Positions 61,001-64,000 of a DNA stretch of 64,000 nt are shown here, piece by piece. Positions within the stretch are counted from its first letter, which is position 1. Each line of letters starts with the position of its first letter. Made by a program: the position numbers and the translations under genes. Under the pieces are notes generated by a model. The model was not told the DNA's origin. It made no database searches and saw only the letters and a list, made by a program, of their open reading frames with translations. The stretch lies in contig JAXRKN010000036.1 in NCBI GenBank assembly GCA_038502055.1, positions 806,001 to 870,000 of the forward strand, in the 5' to 3' direction. Source of the DNA: Tanytarsus gracilentus (taxonomy: Eukaryota; Arthropoda; Insecta; Diptera; Chironomidae).

Positions 61001-64000
61001 AAATAAAAATTTATTTTTAACCAAATCTTCAACACGTGTTCAAATGCGATGAGAAAATTTTATTCGATAGAAGTTGAATGGAAAATTTTATGGAAATCAG
61101 AAGAATTTTTATTTCCATCCAAACCGGCGTCGTTAGAGATCAACAGGAAATTGTTTTCAAAACAGAAAAATTTAAGTTTAAATTCGCTCAACCTTCGATT
61201 GACTTTATCATTTGCTCCCCGACACTGTTTACATTTCAGAACGCCTCGAGTGTGATTTCGCATTTTTACGAAATATATTTCGTTTATTTTTAATTCACAA
61301 AAATTACGTCATGAGAGTAAACAATTTTTTTGTCGGTTATATCGGCAGAATTAAGCACATACACATGCTTCCGTACTTGAAGAATACTTGCGAAAGATTT
61401 TTGTACGAGAGAATAATTAAAAAGTCAAACAAGAGGTGAGATGGAAACATCGTTTTACTTTGTTGGAAACTTCGTGTGCATTCAATCACGATTTATTATC
61501 TGCGATGATGACATGAAAAGAGGTTAAATGTGGGAAAATGGCTTTTGTGAATTTTTGTCATGCTTCGTTAGCGCGATGCGAAAATATTTTATGCAATTTA
61601 AATGAAATTATTGCAAGAAATAAATTAAATAAGAAAAATTAGATTTGAAACTGTAGGTTCGAAACCTTAAAATTAAAATTCTCCTATGGTGGAAGGAGAG
61701 TATAATTTTTTATTAGATAACAATAAATTTTTTTTAAAATTTTTGAAAGTTAATTAATTTTTAAAATGCTTGAAATTTATCGTCAAAAATTAAATTTTTG
61801 CTGAAAGTTCCGTTATTTATCTCACATCCAACATCATGTGCAAAAATCTCTAAATTGATGTTGATTAACTGCAACAATTTTAATTGCTCCAAAGTCATTT
61901 CCTAACGGCATCGTTGAGCACAAAAAGTGCTGAAAAAGTGTTTCAATTGAGAGAAATTACTGGCAGCGTAAAATTAAATTTAAACTGTGAACAATTTTAG
62001 AGCTGATGATTTTCGAACTCTCTTTCTGGGTGGGCGTGTGAGTGTGTTGAATGCTAAAGTTGGACATCGCGATTTGAATTTATGATTTTTGCACAATTTA
62101 CATTTTTTCTCTGTGTTTTGTGCTTCGTCTTCTCCAAACGAAATGTCGCAGAAAGAGTTTAATGGGATCAAGCACCTCGAAAACATTTTTTTGTGTGATT
62201 TCTTTCCTACTCAACTGTGAAAAGTTCTCGCAGATTCTTTTGAGAATTTCTATAGAATTCATGAAGTAAGAGCAGATTTCGCGAGTGCTATTAGCACCCA
62301 TAGAATTCATGCAAATTACATAACCGAGAGATTTTTCATTCTTATAACAATTTTTTTCGCATTGAAAAGAAAAAGTACAGTCGAACACATTTTTATCGTT
62401 ACATACACATTTGAGTACATGAATGAATGCCGAGTGAATGAAGAAAATTAATCAGATTAACATCAGCAGCACTTGCTATGCCATAAATCGCAAAAATTAA
62501 TTCTTGAACTGCACAAAAAAAGGGGGAGAAGTTGTTCAATATTGTTTAATTAAATTTTTGCGAGTTTTGCCTGAAAAAATGACAGAGGTTCAATTCCTAA
62601 TATTTTAAAAATTTGTAATTTAAAAACTAGAAAGTAAAATTTCTTTTAAAATCTCTCGTTTAACAACACCGCAAAATTTCCAGCCGGCGTTATTCAATTG
62701 TGCAACACATGCCGAATGCCAAACGATGTTTATAAGAGTCAATTTAATTGCGGCGATTTATTCATCAAAAGAAATGAAAAATGAGAAAATTTCATTTATT
62801 TGAGTTGTTCCGTTTATGAGTTACACTGCTGGTTGTTATTGCATCCATTCATCACGATCGGCCATCATCTCTGTATTTTTAATTGATTGTTTTTTTCTCT
62901 TCTCTTTATCCAATTATTTCTATTATGAGCTTTGTCTGCGAGTAATTATTACTCATGCGAAAATATTTTTCGTTATCACTTAAGTGTGAGTAGCAGCTGA
63001 TAATACGGTAAAGGAATATCTTACTAAAAATATACAATTTTTCTTTTTTACTGTTTGAGTGCTACGTTGCCACGTCAACAGCTCAAAACTTATTTTTTTA
63101 ATGTACCCCTCAAGCAGAAAAAAATAGTAGCGCAGGATTTAAATTTATTATCCTTTCCGTAAAAAAACAACTCGAAATGAATTAAGAATTCAAAAAAGTA
63201 AATAGAGCTACAACGAATGCCGTGTAAATAACGTGAAACGTAAACATTTTAGAAGTTTTTTTGTACGAAATGAAAAGAAAAGGGATTCATGAGAAACAAA
63301 AGTAGTAAAAAGGAATGAACAGCGATAATGACATGTAAATTTTTGTACTGAACTGCTATTTAATATTTTTAATGATTGGATTGATTTAATTTTTTGAATA
63401 TACCTAAAATTGCGTATTAATTCTAAAAATAGAAAAAAAATATTATTTTATTTGAATTTAATTAAATTTGTCAAGAAAACAACTCCAATTTTCACTTACA
63501 AATATATTAATTTATTAAATTGAAAATTTAGAATTTATTCTGTCACAAAGTTTCAATCAATTTTTAAGGAAATTGCAACTTCCACTGTAATTAACCAAAA
63601 GCTTAAAGCGTAAGATGCAGAAAAGGCATAAAGGAAGGTAGAAACCAATTACGATCACTCTTCAGTAAATAAATTAACCATAATAGTTCTGCCGGTTGAG
63701 ACGTGTAGAATTTTAATTGCATTTCATTATCGAGGTAATTTAATATTTTTTATCAAAAAAAAACGTGCAAAAAAGTTTCAACTACTACATCTCCTCTTTC
63801 TACTACTTCATTGTAAATTCAAGGATTCGAACCTAACTTTTTAATTTTTATCATCAGAAATCATAAAACTACATTAATAGATTCCACATAAAACGTCTAT
63901 TATAATAAAGCCATTTTAACCCATTTCTCTAGAAAATGAAATTAAGGCCAAGGTTAACAATAGACTTAATTTGATATCAATCAATATTTTCTGATAAAAT
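58100..64000. other. Gene-poor region upstream of the CaaX-protein gene
   Basis: No coding exon could be supported on either strand. The start of the long CaaX-protein transcript should lie here or beyond the window end. Confidence 0.4.

Noticed and set aside
61651..61671. GGTTCGAAACC-like sequence resembling a tRNA T-loop
   Set aside because: No acceptor, D-arm or anticodon arm can be folded around it.
62098..62388. 96-codon frame on the - strand with several cysteines
   Set aside because: Begins with GTG rather than ATG, has no signal peptide, splice partner or promoter; probably chance.
1..64000. CRISPR arrays, operons, ribosome binding sites
   Set aside because: The window is eukaryotic nuclear DNA; no such structures are expected or seen.

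Overview
This window is an animal nuclear locus, almost certainly a dipteran insect and probably a lower (nematoceran, midge-like) fly. The support is: strongly AT-rich intergenic DNA, many short introns (often 50-70 bases) with GT-AG borders, AATAAA signals after genes, and a gene set typical of insects (Piwi-clade Argonaute, RR-1 cuticle protein, insect CRAL-TRIO proteins, Reg-2-like HAD protein). Species cannot be fixed from sequence alone. Almost all genes are split; the exon joins given here were worked out by hand from splice sites, phase and protein continuity.

Layout. 1.8-4.5 kb: a Piwi protein (+). 5.6-10.0 kb: two tyrosine-aminotransferase-type genes (+) flanking a small secreted-protein gene. 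10.0-13.4 kb: a BTB protein (-) with a possible zinc-finger remnant behind it, an FHA-domain protein kinase (-) and, divergently from a 184-base spacer, a small FHA protein (+). 14.1-23.2 kb: a long P5B-type (ATP13A family) ATPase on the - strand, with a 17-bp minisatellite and a possible inverted-repeat element in one intron. 25.6-32.1 kb: a compact + strand block with a lipid-droplet-type hydrolase, a HAD-like protein and two tandem CRAL-TRIO lipid-binding proteins. 32.6-33.9 kb: two tiny secreted-peptide genes. 34.4-40.2 kb: an RR-1 cuticle protein (-) whose first exon probably lies 5.2 kb upstream. 48.7-49.2 kb: an intronless secreted protein built from two copies of a four-cysteine module. 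53.0-58.1 kb: a - strand gene for a lipid-anchored (CVIQ C-terminus) protein with an alternative upstream exon, carrying a short retroposon-like insertion with long target duplications. The rest (most of 40-48, 49-53 and 58-64 kb) is AT-rich non-coding DNA in which I see no gene.

The genes do not form one pathway. Apparent functional groupings are the aminotransferase pair, the FHA pair (kinase plus small FHA protein, possibly DNA-damage related) and the CRAL-TRIO/LDAH-like neighbours (lipid handling). No clear new multi-gene system is visible. The most unusual items are the Piwi protein with Gln in place of the third catalytic residue, the duplicated four-cysteine secreted protein, the lipid-anchored protein with alternative first exons, the BTB gene with an out-of-frame zinc-finger-like tail, and the atypical FHA kinase.
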